NCBI GenBank assembly: GCA_947179485.1
Contig: OX359250.1
Coordinates: 22,880,887 to 22,944,886, forward strand
Origin: Allacma fusca
Taxonomy: Eukaryota > Arthropoda > Collembola > Symphypleona > Sminthuridae
Direction: 5' to 3'
Length of the DNA stretch: 64,000 nt
This document shows, one piece after another, positions 51,171 through 62,600 of the stretch (positions are counted from its first letter, which is position 1; every line of letters starts with the position of its first letter). A program made the translations under genes and the position numbers. The notes beneath the pieces were generated by a model that saw nothing but the letters and a program-made list of their open reading frames with translations, searched no databases and was not told the origin of the DNA.

Positions 51171-51246
51171 TTGTCCGTTGGGGGTACATTGGCCCACTGT
51201 TGGCCAACGATGGCCAACGTTGGGCCAATATACCTCCAACGGACAA
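51171..51246. repeat. 76-bp imperfect palindrome of TTGGCC/GGCCAA words
   Basis: Arms 51171-51206 and 51211-51246 are reverse complements with about four mismatches around a four-base centre (ACGA). Each arm holds TTGTCCGTTGG, a TACATT/TATATT step, TTGGCCCA and GTTGGCCA. Related words (GTTGGCAAAATGTTGGCCCA) recur at 51308-51330, and outer CCCAATC/GATTGGG words near 51141 and 51336 suggest a larger foldback of about 200 bases. It is probably a small non-autonomous element. Confidence 0.65.
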
Positions 51247-54184
51247 AGTGGTAGCTTTGCCAACATAGCTAAAAATTCGTCTTGAATAAAAATGAACATT
51301 TTTTATTGTTGGCAAAATGTTGGCCCATCGCCGTTGTTGATTGGGTTATGAATGATAAAGAGCCTCGTTGATGTGGAACTACAAAGATAAATGCACTTAT
51401 TTCCGTTGGGTCAATATTTTCGCCATTTCAGATCGGGATTTACTACTCGACTTATGCCAGAACATTATATGTCTGGCTTTGGTTTTTACTGCTATGGGAC
51501 TCGTAGATTTGAAATATGTAAGCAACTTGTTTCACACATAAGGAAATCAACGCTGCTGTATATGTCAATGATTTTTATGTGTATATATTACCAATTAGTT
51601 ATATATCGGCGGAAGAAAACTCATGGATAACTGAAAGAATAATAATAATTATAAAAGTAAAAACTCTATGAAATATTTAATTTGGGACTTAGAAGGGAAT
51701 GTCTGTAATATTGCAGCAAAATTAACCGTATTCACTTTCCTGTGCTTCTTATAATGACTAATTTCACAGATATGTGTTGTCATGTTGAGCAGCACCTGAA
51801 GATGCAGACCAAGTGAGTTTACGGCGTAGTTGGAAGCCTGGTATGCAAAAATGTACAATTTTGTAATCCTGACTAGTTGAGACAGAATGTCTACCATTTC
51901 ATCGTAAATGATTACTGTCATTTCAGGTGTTTATTTGTCATTCATTTTCCAGTGTAAAATTAATCCGTCATAAGTGGGATGTCTGCGCACGGTGAAATTC
52001 ATTGAACTGCACTGGGTGAAGACCGTATGAACTGGAGGTGTTCTTGTATTTATGATTCAGACTGATAAAATTACCTCTTCCCTCTCCGTTTGTGTACTAT
52101 GTTACGACTTACGACCTTAAATTATGCAACTTAAGCATTACACTCAGGATTGCAAGGCTGTAACCAAAGGAAGAGAAGAAAAATTTGCTGATGTCTACTG
52201 TACTCTGTTCAGTGGTGTAGAGTGCAAAGTCTGACTTTCCAGTCCTAATGTGCTCGGAATAGAAAGTAGCTTTTAGTTTTGCATTTATAAAAATACATGT
52301 CGTTAATTTAATGCTAAAAGCGCTACAGTGCCAAGACAAAACTGTGGCTGACGTTATTCAGATTTTCGTTTCTGGACTTCTTTCCGCATCAGATTTCAAT
52401 GATGGAATAATTGTATACTCGTTTAGGTCCGAAGGACTGCTTTTCATCTTGAATGTATATATGGTTTTTGTGCATGGGAAACGCCAGCCTGCAAGCAATA
52501 ATAATTGCATTTTTGAAAGTGATGTGCCTGACGAGCTTGACTCGGGAGTACATGGACTTAAAGTTGTTGTTGTTCCAATTGGAACCTATTATTTTTATTT
52601 TAAACATTCATCCTACAAGTCAAACCCAAGAAGAAATCTTTTTAGTTTCAATGTTAAGGCATTACAGATTACAGTTGAGGACAATTTATCTGTGTACACT
52701 AGATACAGTGTGAGTTCAAGGGACAGTAAACAGTGTGACGTGCATATGTTTCCGTTATTGTCCCTGTCATTTTTACTAATACAAATTCAACTACCAATAT
52801 ATAAGTACACGCTTCTATTTCTGATACTATTAGTTGTTCAAGGGGGGACAATAAATACTGCTTAACATTCCCCCTTTCAGTCGACATTATATATAATTTT
52901 TTATTCAACTTGTTGAAACATTACACATTATGCATGACGGGATGTGAAATGAGCATGACAATGGTATAGGATCTAAACTTATCACCATTATGTACACATC
53001 ATTATAGTCGTATTATTTGATTACGTTAAAAGGTTCTCCGTTCGTTACACATGATTTCATCTGGGGTCGGCACCAGAACTGATACTGCTCTATTTAGGTA
53101 GATTGGCTTTTGACAACGACTTGCATTTGTAATGTGGCTTATTTATTGGGAGTATCAAATCAAGTACCTTCATGCTATTACGCACAGACGTTTTTACACA
53201 CTACTTAATTACTCCCCGTCGTCAAATACAACCCTCTCTGAAGCTTCAAATAGTTAATTTTGATTTTGTGTGTGCGTCCGTCAGTGTATGTCCAGGATTT
53301 GACTTCCTTTGTAACAGTTCGTCAAATTGTGTTCCCCGTCGTTTTTACAATTACTAGGTCAGATCAAGTTTCTGCTATCATCTCATCTAGCCTCATCCTA
53401 CACTCACTCAGGTTTGAACAAGTTGATTTATCATTGCCTTTTTGCCTTGTGCTTTATTTTTCTGATTCGATTCTGATTACTGCTAAACAAAGTTCAATAG
53501 ATATTATTTTACGAAATATGAGACTACTGTATGTAGTGATTGGTAATTTGGAAAAAGTACGCGACATAACATGGCCGTAAATACTTTGATGAGTGCACGT
53601 AATTGCTAGTGACTCTTTACAGAATTAGTCATCTCTATGTTTACATTCAAGCTACTTTTTTTTTTCTGGAAGTGTTAACAGTCCATTCTTCTCGTTCGTT
53701 GTTGTATGTATTTAGTTCATAAGGATTTTGAATTTAAGTCTGGTTAAGTGTGGCAGTAAAACTTTTGAAATTGTAAGTAATAGGATGTTGCTTCGAATTA
53801 TTTTATATTTTTAATATTATGCGGACAAACTGCTTATTCAATCCACTTTTAGCTTTATTGGTTATCGTTGGGTACTTAGTATTACTAATGTACCATATTT
53901 ACTGTGAATGAGCTAATGTGGTACTAGTATCAGTCTTATGGGAAGAATCATCCCATTAGTTCTACGGATTATCTCCGGCCTGTGTTTTTCTACTGAGCTA
54001 TAGTTGAGCAACTCTTAGGCTAGAAATAACCTTCTTCTTGGGCAAAGCAAGAAATACGAATCAAAAAAGGAATCTGTACACATTGAAATCCGGAATTTTG
54101 AATACCAAGTCACGGATTTAAAAAATTGTTTTTAGTGATTGTGTTTCATGAATAATTATTCTTTTTCAGGCTCTAGTCTTAATC
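51247..54184. other. intergenic region upstream of GTPase-A, containing one long unexplained ORF
   Basis: Apart from the ORF at 52311-52865, nothing coding is seen. An acceptor at 54168-54169 (CTTTTTCAG) just before the GTPase-A start implies at least one upstream non-coding exon in this region, but its position cannot be fixed. Confidence 0.4.
52311..52865 (+). CDS. 184-codon ORF of unknown status
   Basis: An uninterrupted frame runs from ATG 52311 to TAA 52863-52865, with an in-frame stop at 52260. It is unusually long for this AT content and is the longest intergenic ORF in the window. There is no signal peptide at the start. The last 35 residues are very hydrophobic (FPLLSLSFLLIQIQLPIYKY and beyond), like a membrane anchor. 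No family is recognised. Codons show no obvious bias and no flanking promoter or polyadenylation signal is clear, so a chance ORF or a remnant exon is at least as likely as a single-exon gene. Confidence 0.2.
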   Translation: MLKALQCQDKTVADVIQIFVSGLLSASDFNDGIIVYSFRSEGLLFILNVYMVFVHGKRQPASNNNCIFESDVPDELDSGVHGLKVVVVPIGTYYFYFKHSSYKSNPRRNLFSFNVKALQITVEDNLSVYTRYSVSSRDSKQCDVHMFPLLSLSFLLIQIQLPIYKYTLLFLILLVVQGGTINTA

Positions 54185-55469
54185 ATGTCTGGACGTCAAG
54201 ACACTGAATCTCGTCGTCCACTAAAAATTACGGTTGTAGGGGATGGAACTGTGGGCAAGACGTGTCTTCTTATTTCGTACACAGCTAACTCCTTCCCGAC
54301 AGAGCACGAACCCACTGTGTAAGTTTGTACAAAAATTTATGCTTATAGCAATTAGTACTATAATTATTTCATTTCAATTTTAGAGATTTCATGCCAGATA
54401 TTTTATTCTTGTTTATTTTTGTCTACATCTTATATTGTTTTAATTGATGCTTGAAAAGTCGGAAGTCTAAAATAAGTAGCACACACAGAAAATGTATGTA
54501 TTACTATTGTACGTTTATGGTGATATTAAGTTGACATCATTCCAAACTACTGTTTTTTGCAGTGGAAGCTGATATTTATCAACCTCTGAATTATTAGGTA
54601 TTTTGTAACTAATGACCCAATGACAAGTTGTATTCAGCTTTCTAGTTTTAACGGAAGTAGTGTTGCATACACCTAAAAATACAATAATGACTTTAATTAA
54701 CGTAGCTATTTAAAATAAATTTTACAGATTTGATAATTATGCCAAGACTTTGACAGTAGACGGTGCTGAGTTTTCCTTGACACTCTGGGATACTGCCGGA
54801 CAAGAGGAGTATGAAAAATTGCGTCCATTATCTTACCCAAAGGTAATTAATTATTCCATTTTAGTCAAGGCAATGGAAAAAAGTGTTCGACATCTTGAAA
54901 GCTCTATTAGAGTATGAAAGAGTATGAAACTTTTCGTAGAATTGAATTTTTAACCAGATGCCATGCCATTAATGTGTTACGTATTTTTTGTTCCATACGT
55001 TTCAGACTGACTGTTTCATCTTATGCTACGCCGTGGACAACAGATCGTCGTTTGCAAACATCGAAAGCAAATGGATAGGGGAACTAAGGCAACATTGTCC
55101 ATTAGCTGCTGTTCTTCTTGTAGGTGAGACGATGTTTTATATTTGACCTTTAATGGCAGGTCAAGTCTAATCAGGAAGGTTGCCTTCTCATTAAATGACG
55201 TATGTGTACAATATTAATATCTAATTTTTATATTTATTAGAATTAATATTAATATTGCAGGAACAAAGGCGGATTTAATTGCTCAAGGTTCGAATCCTGT
55301 AACGGAACAAGAAGGGAAAAAACTTAAGTCAAAAATAAAAGCCAAGGGGTTCCTACACTGCTCTGCAAAAACAGGGGATAACATTGACAATGTATTTATT
55401 GAAAGTGTTCGAGCTGCCATGAATATGAAGGACAAATCCAAACCTTCCCGTTGTTGTTCAATGCTGTAA
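54185..55469 (+). CDS. GTPase-A: Rac/Rho-like small GTPase lacking the Rho insert
   Basis: Four exons, 54185-54318, 54728-54842, 55006-55123 and 55261-55469, give 191 residues. The motifs in order are: P-loop GDGTVGKT (Rac has Ala where this has Thr), switch I PTVFDNY, switch [20 protein letters not shown] with the catalytic Gln, base-binding TKAD and CSAK, and a C-terminal CSML CAAX box preceded by Cys and a short basic stretch. This predicts geranylgeranylation and membrane attachment. FDNY and LWDTAG place it with Rac/Rho rather than Ras. Between TKADL and the CSA motif it has about ten residues fewer than Rac1, so the Rho insert helix is missing. It has a seven-residue N-terminal extension. 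A CTTTTTCAG acceptor 15 bases before the ATG points to an upstream 5' UTR exon. AATAAA is at 55721-55726. It probably acts in actin or polarity signalling. Confidence 0.93.
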
Positions 55470-58400
55470 TAATTTTTGTACGCCGAACCGAATATTTGTT
55501 TATTTGGTCGTAGACAGATTGCCAATAGACTAATGGGTGTGTACTGTGTGTAGCTTGTTATCGCATTACATGAAACCAATAGAATTTAAGAATTTAGTAT
55601 CAACTTTCAATAGCTATTTGTTCTATGCTGGTGTGTAATATAATACTATCGTCGGTATTCTCAGAAGTCCTGCCAATGCATTGTTCACTTGCATTTTTTA
55701 CTCATCATGAGTCAAAGGGTAATAAACAGCAACCTTTGATACATAGCTTTAGTGTATGTCAAGTAGTTCTAAAGGATTTGTATTGTAGAAGTCAAGAAAG
55801 AAATCGATTGTGGCGAAAATTTGATCAGTGTCACAATTTATCGCGACACTCACAAATAAATACCACTGATTGGTATCCTCCTGTTTTGTTACCATGATGG
55901 TTAAAGCGCAAACAGTTTTGTAAAACTGAGTATTTGGTATATTCTTTCAATGATGTTACATAGGGATACCGACAGGTTCCGTGTATTTAGTAGGTTATGG
56001 GTTAATGCGTACCAGCTGCGGATGGTTTGATTATACACAAGTAAAACAGCTACGGAAAAAGTGTAATATTTTTATTCTTTAATATTATCAGTGATGTCCC
56101 AATAGACTTGCCTGGAACTACTCGCGTTTCTATCGTAGTTGTCAATTGACATGACGTTGAATCACTATGCAGTGGAGAGTAGAATGAATCGCTCGGAATT
56201 ATTTTTGAACACATTAATAATTTCTTGGGTTGAAAGCTGTACTTCGTTTGTTTATATTCTACCTCATAGGCGAAGAGAGACTGTGCCCATAATCACAACA
56301 AGACATTTAGTTACTAACTGCAAAAGGAACAGCGTCAAATTTTATTGAAACTTGAAGTCGTAGTATAGTTCCTGTCAGTAGTAACAAATTGTCATTTGAT
56401 TAAGTGATTTAAAACTGAGTTACAGGGTCATGGTAGCCCTGGTCATGTCCATGCGAATATTGTTCATAATATTTTGAAAATGTAACTTTTTTTTGCTGAT
56501 TAACGACCAAATGTAACTCTCGTTTTTTTGAACAAGTATCTGAAACCAAATGAAATTATCTGTAAGTAGGTTGTCTTGGGTACTTTTATTAAGGGTGTTT
56601 AATTTGTTCGTGTTATATGATGAAGTACATTATAGTACATCTACGGCGCAGTATGTATAACACACATTCATAAGGGAAACGATAAATTAAAGCAAGCGTA
56701 GCATTAGCTAAAGTCGAGTATTTAATATTAAAGGCGCAGGTCCTACCGGTAGCTTATAAATTCAGAATATAAATATTTATATACAGTTAGTTATTAGATT
56801 TCAATGTTCAATGATTTTTAACTCGTTTGTATTCGAAGGTCTGATTTTTTGGGCTACGTGAACATATGTACAACTTTATGGTGCATGTAACCCTGAATGG
56901 ATGAAATGAATGCCGTCAACTTCACACATTTGTTACAGTATGAGATGGTCAGTAGTAATGCTAAATATATTTAAAGTTTAATTCAGGCATTACGTGCAAG
57001 TTCAACTAATTGTAAGCAAGGTTTTCTTACGTGTAATGCTAACTAAACTAGTGTTTTTAGTGTCATTGAATAATATAAGAATTAATAATAATTGTCAATA
57101 ATGAAAATGACTAATGTCATAATAATTCCATTATTATAGTAAGCATTTTATTTCGGTATGTATTCATTAACTCATAAAATGTAAATCTTCAGTAATGACA
57201 TCATGCAAACATCACGGTTATCTTTTAGTTTATATATACAGAGTACTCTTGTGTTCCGACCTCAAGACGGGAGAACTGTGTGGCAGTGGCTTGCATGTAT
57301 TTCCGTTGTTTTATTATTGCCATTTGTGCTACTCAAATATCAAACTATCATTGCATGTGTGTATTTCTTTCTGTCATCCTTATTAAAAGTTGTAAGGATA
57401 TAGAAGCTATAGCTTTTGCCTTTCTGGAGAGCTACATTACGGGTTTTACACAAATTGTAAACCCGATGTGCATGAAAAAGGATGTAATCAGTTATGTGGT
57501 GCAGTACTTTATAATTTACATTCACAGTCACAACATTGTTACGTTTTCGAATTTCACCAATATGCATTATACGGTTTGATTTGCTATATTATAAAATTAT
57601 TTCTCGGCTCAGCTCAGCCAGCAGTCAACTTATTGGATAAAATTTCACACTTATTTATCAAGTGCCTTCACTGTCCTCTTCATGTTTATTGCATATGGGC
57701 TATTTTTATGTAACTTGATATTTCATGTTATAAGCCGCGCTGGCATTTCTGTGTTCTTTTAGTTAATACTGATTGCGTCGGTCAGCGTGCACAAGAGTTG
57801 ACTTCCTTCCTTGTATAGGTTGAGCAAGTTCCCCTTCTGCCATTTTTTCAATTCCTGTATTTGAGACTTATTTTCTAGAGAATTAAGGATCTCATTGATT
57901 CTTAACGTAGAAAAAAACTTCAGAAAAAACATTCGCCCTTTCCATTTGATATTTAAAAGTTGAGCTAACAGGGATTGTGCACTAAAATCAAACTTTTGTC
58001 TTTCTAATTAATTTAAGCTGGGGAAAAACTCTTACATTCTTGGCGATACACCTACAGGTTACTGCATGGGAAGAGGAAGTATTTCTAATACACAAAACCA
58101 GCAAGATTAAGAGTCAATGTCAAGCATTGTAGAGTACTGGGACAGTCAAAAGCAAAGGTTCTGATTAATCCATTTGTTTTGAATTTCTTAAAAATTATGT
58201 GCACATACATACATCTATGTACAAAGCTCCAGCGTAATGAGATGAGCGAATTTTGTGTGATTGGTCCCTGTTTTTAATTTCTGTAGGTGTGTATCATTTG
58301 GGTTCGATTGCATAGTAGTGCTGAAAACTCCTTTTCCTACTTAATCGCCATTGCCTTTACCTGAAGGCGTTAATATCTTGTTAATGTTGTGTATAATTTG

Positions 58401-58695
58401 AAATTTATCATTGAAATTGTGTTATTTTAACAAAATGAGTAAATTATAAAATTGTAAGATCCACTGAGATTTTCCCTTTTTTAGCGTGTATTTACATTGG
58501 AAATCATACCCCTGAAACGACACCACGTTATAAATAGCTATTAAGGCGTCGTTATACAGAGAGTCGGTGTAATAAATTTTCTACCGTAAACGCCCTGATA
58601 TTCTGACGTTAAAATATTTTATGCCCTAAAATAGTTTCTATAATTTCTTTTTAAAATTGCACAAATTTTATGATTTCCAGGTTTTTATAACAAGA
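55470..58695. other. intergenic region between the two GTPase genes
   Basis: The first few hundred bases are probably the GTPase-A 3' UTR (AATAAA at 55721-55726). No third GTPase copy or fragment was recognised. ORFs at 57.2-57.7 kb are short and overlap in several frames. An acceptor (TTTCCAG, ending at 58680) precedes the GTPase-B start, so a non-coding first exon of GTPase-B must lie somewhere here. Confidence 0.45.
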
Positions 58696-59608
58696 ATGTC
58701 CATGTCAGCACGTCCAGAAACTCGCCGTCCTCTGAAAATTACTGTTGTAGGTGATGGAACTGTGGGAAAGACGTGTCTTCTTATTTCGTACACAGCTAAT
58801 TCATTTCCAACAGAACACGTGCCAACAGTGTAAGTTTTCTATTTACATTATCCATTGTCGACAATTATCACGCCTAACGCCCCGCTATGCAAGTTTAACA
58901 AAAATTAACAAAAATTAACAAAAATTAACAAAAATTAACAAAAATTAACAAAAATTAAAAAAATCTTCACAGATTCGATAATTATGCCAAGACTTTGATA
59001 GTAGACGGTGTAGAGTTTTCCCTGACACTGTGGGATACAGCAGGACAAGAGGATTATAAGAGTTTGCGACTTTTGTCATACCCAAAGGTTTTGTTACAAA
59101 TTAGCAGATATTTCCTTTAAAATAATTATCCCACAGTAAATAATAATGCTATCATTTTAAATATTTTTAGACTGATTGTTTCGTCGTATGCTATGCCGTG
59201 GATAACAGAACATCGTTTGAGAATATTGAGAACGAATGGATCCATGAGCTTCGAAAACAGTGCCCATCAGCTGCTGTCCTTCTCGTGGGTAAGGCCTTTT
59301 AGCGTTCGTCTAATTTGCAAGAAAAGGAGATGGGTCATCTCTCACATCAAACAATATTAACTGTACTCATAGACAGTCCCTTCATTTATGTCAAATTTTT
59401 GATAGGAACGAAGGCGGATTTACTAGGTCAAGCTCCGAACTCAGTAACGGAACAGGAAGGGAAAAAACTCAAGTCGAAAATAAAAGCAAAAGCATTCATG
59501 CACTGCTCAGCAAAAACAGGGTTAAATATTGAAGACGTATTTATTGAATGTGTCAGAGCAGTAATGCAACAAAAATCTAGTCGGCCCTTTTCTTGTCCAT
59601 TTTTGTAA
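58696..59608 (+). CDS. GTPase-B: tandem paralog of GTPase-A, Rac/Rho-like and lacking the Rho insert
   Basis: Four exons, 58696-58829, 58973-59087, 59171-59288 and 59406-59608, give 189 residues. Exons 1 to 3 have exactly the lengths of those in GTPase-A (134, 115 and 118), so this is a whole-gene duplicate. The motifs are [37 protein letters not shown] and CSAK, with a CPFL CAAX box. The Rho insert is missing as in GTPase-A. It differs at the end of switch II, where RLL replaces the near-invariant RPL of Rac and Rho, and its C-terminal tail is less basic, which could alter effector choice or membrane targeting. Two Met codons lie at the start (MSMS); the first is taken because it makes the N terminus equal in length to GTPase-A. 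Intron 1 is only 143 bases and holds a 10-bp tandem repeat. Confidence 0.92.
58894..58960. repeat. 10-bp tandem repeat in GTPase-B intron 1
   Basis: The unit AAAATTAACA is repeated about six times, five of them perfect, ending 12 bases before the splice acceptor. GTPase-A intron 1 has no such repeat. Confidence 0.9.
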
Positions 59609-62600
59609 CTCTACAAAAGTAATCCGACTTGTTCCCAACATATGAATTCCTTTTTTGTTTGAATCTACTCCTCGCAATCTTCCAATAGCTAGTGTAAAAT
59701 TGTAAAATATCCCTCTTAGGATCTCTTTGTGCTCAAATGTACTGCCATGAGACCATAATTATTACTTATTGTTAGCTCTAATGAGCTCATTTACAAAGCT
59801 TGATTTTAATTAGGTTTGTCCCCATCTGCATTTGCTTTTGGAACCTATCTCTCTTTTTTATCATTTAATGCAGAATCCTGCTTCATTCTTGATGAAATCT
59901 GTACTTAAGTATGGTTTCCTTTAAACTATCACGAATGTTGAGGTTGACTGTAAATTGTTGTTTAGGTTTACGGAGAATTTGAAGCTTGTGTTATGTTATT
60001 CCACTACATTGTTAAGACGAGTTAAATTAAGTAACTCGTTTCTAAAAAAAAATTCTGGACGCATTTGCCCGTCTTACAATACGTTCATTCATCTTCATCC
60101 TAGTGTCACTGATAAGTATGTAAATTATTTTACATTCTTCAGGTGTTAAGGACTAAGGACTAAAACAAAAGTGTAGTTGACTTGACAACTACGAAAATCG
60201 TTCCACACGACGAGGTAAAAATAGTCAAAAGGAAGAGAAAACATCTATCCAAAGTGTAAGATTTGTTTGAGGATATCGCATTCACTGCAATAGTGTACTT
60301 ACATTTGGATCGTGATGATTTTATCAGCAATGACCCATCCCCGTAGATACTCTCCCTAGTCGTGTAGTCAATTTCTCCCCGATTGCGATTTTGTCGTAAT
60401 TCCTAGTGAACATACCTCCGTAGAGGAATGCATAATTCAGTTTAGTAATATCCTCAGAAATTTGTCGTGTCTCTATCTGTGTTTTGACGTTTACGTCAAA
60501 CAAGGTATTCTAAGAATTGTTTCCAGATATTTTTCATGTAGAGTATATTTTTCAACCCAGAAGAGGAAAATGTTCTTCTCATTAGTAACATCTATTAGTA
60601 AAACATAATACGTGGAAACTGTGACGATATCAATAAACGTCCCAAAGTTTACGTAATAAAATATTAATAGTCCTGTTTTACCAGTCGCGCACGATTACTT
60701 TCCTCCGAGAATTACTCATGAGTCTGGCGACGGGTCTTATTGTTAGTGAGCAGATTGCTATTACACTTCACTATTGAGTATAGTTAGGCACTTAAAAATT
60801 ATAAGTCTCTCTCTCTCCACTTCATGCCAATTCATTACCAGCTTGTTGCTAAAACCCAGCATCAAGCAGAAAGTCGGGGGATGTAAAGTAAACTGAGAAA
60901 CGGTGTGGAGTTGAGTTTTGTAGAAACTGCATATACATATGTATGTATGTACACTACAGATGGGAAAAAACATTTGCATTATATTGCCCTATCGTTTCTG
61001 TTGAAATTCGGAATATGTTCATTCTTTACAACTCTCAGTTGTTCAGCTTGTTGGCTGATTGGCAGGAGTTATGGATATTGAATTAATGGTTTACCTGAAA
61101 GCAGAATTCCTACTATTAGCTATTTATTAGCAACATCTGAAGTAGCAACGTAAACATAGCGCAGTGTTGATATCTTCGAATTGCTAAATATTTGTGAAAA
61201 TGCCTTTTGAAATTAGTTTTATACGAAGTTTAACCCCAGTTAACGATCCACCTAATTAGTAAGCCTGTATACTCTAAAGTACTGGGGATGGTTTTTGCAG
61301 CCAAAGAAGTTGTACTTAAATATGAGTGTATGAGTCATTAAAAGTTGTTACGATGTTATGGAGTTGAAAATGCCGACAGAAAGCAGGAAATAAAAAATGG
61401 ATGGCAAACCGGACCCTTCCTGTCAAAGGTGTGTCCACACCTAAGACCTCGAAAAATGTGTAGTTACTAATCAAAACATAGCATTTGGTGGTGTACCATA
61501 ACTATTTGCACAGGTTAGGTCTAGACTTAGACCTGCACCAACTATTACTTTACGGCTGTCCGCAGGTGCTGCATACTTAAACGTCGAAAAAATTCATGCT
61601 GCATCAGTATTATCTCAGATTTTTTTTCTCACGGAAAATATTGACGGCATCTATTCAACAACGAAAAATGCTTATGAGGACAGCAAGTTGTTTCTACATG
61701 GTCATGGACCACATTTCAAATATGACATTTGCTCCTTGTAACGATACGCTCATGACAATCAACCACGTCAAAATTAACCAAATTGGCATTTCCAGCTGAA
61801 AATATTTCCTTGCTCTTTTATGACTTACAGGACATTCCATGACCTGACAGAATAATTTTTACTTTTACAAGTTTATTTATTCTGTGCTTACGATTATGAC
61901 CAAACCCATTCATAAATATCCTCCGGTGAATATATAACCCTCACCAACCCAAGAACTGTACTACCAAGGTATGTTGTTACGATAACAAAACATAGCCATT
62001 ATTTCACTGGAATCTTTCATCCAAAATCTGATCATGAAATAACTGCACAAATAACAATATGTGTAACAAAACAAATAACTATAGTGGCTGTATATTCTGA
62101 AGACTTCAGAGAGAAAGACACTAATGTATTCAGTAATATCTTTCCGATGTCTGCTTAAGCTATAAAGGTACAAAGGCAAAATTATTGACATTTTTCAATA
62201 ACACTAAAAATTTATTCTTGTTAACTTAACAATGTTAAATATTCGTCATGAGCTATTTTGCTGTAAGAAAGTCTCCCAAGGAGCATTTAAAGCACGAACC
62301 TTTCCTGATGGGTATAGTAAGACACATGCGGTAATACGTCCAATGCATACATAGCTGAGCAAACATGGAATAATTTTTCCTATTTGGACTTTGGAAGGTA
62401 CAGTAAAAATATCTGAACCTAAGGGATCAGTCAAATTTTACTGAATTCTATAATTACTCAAATTTACTGTACATAGAAAGTGTCTACAATTTCGTCACAA
62501 TACATTACAGGTATCTACATATAGAGAATCAAAACAGAATCGGCCGTAATCCCAGGAAAAATTGCTACATGAAATTCGTATCTTAGCTTTCGTCGATTGT

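Noticed and set aside
61690..61785. Short - strand frame resembling a signal peptide (about 31 codons)
   Set aside because: It ends at a stop after the hydrophobic stretch, with no convincing donor or downstream exon.
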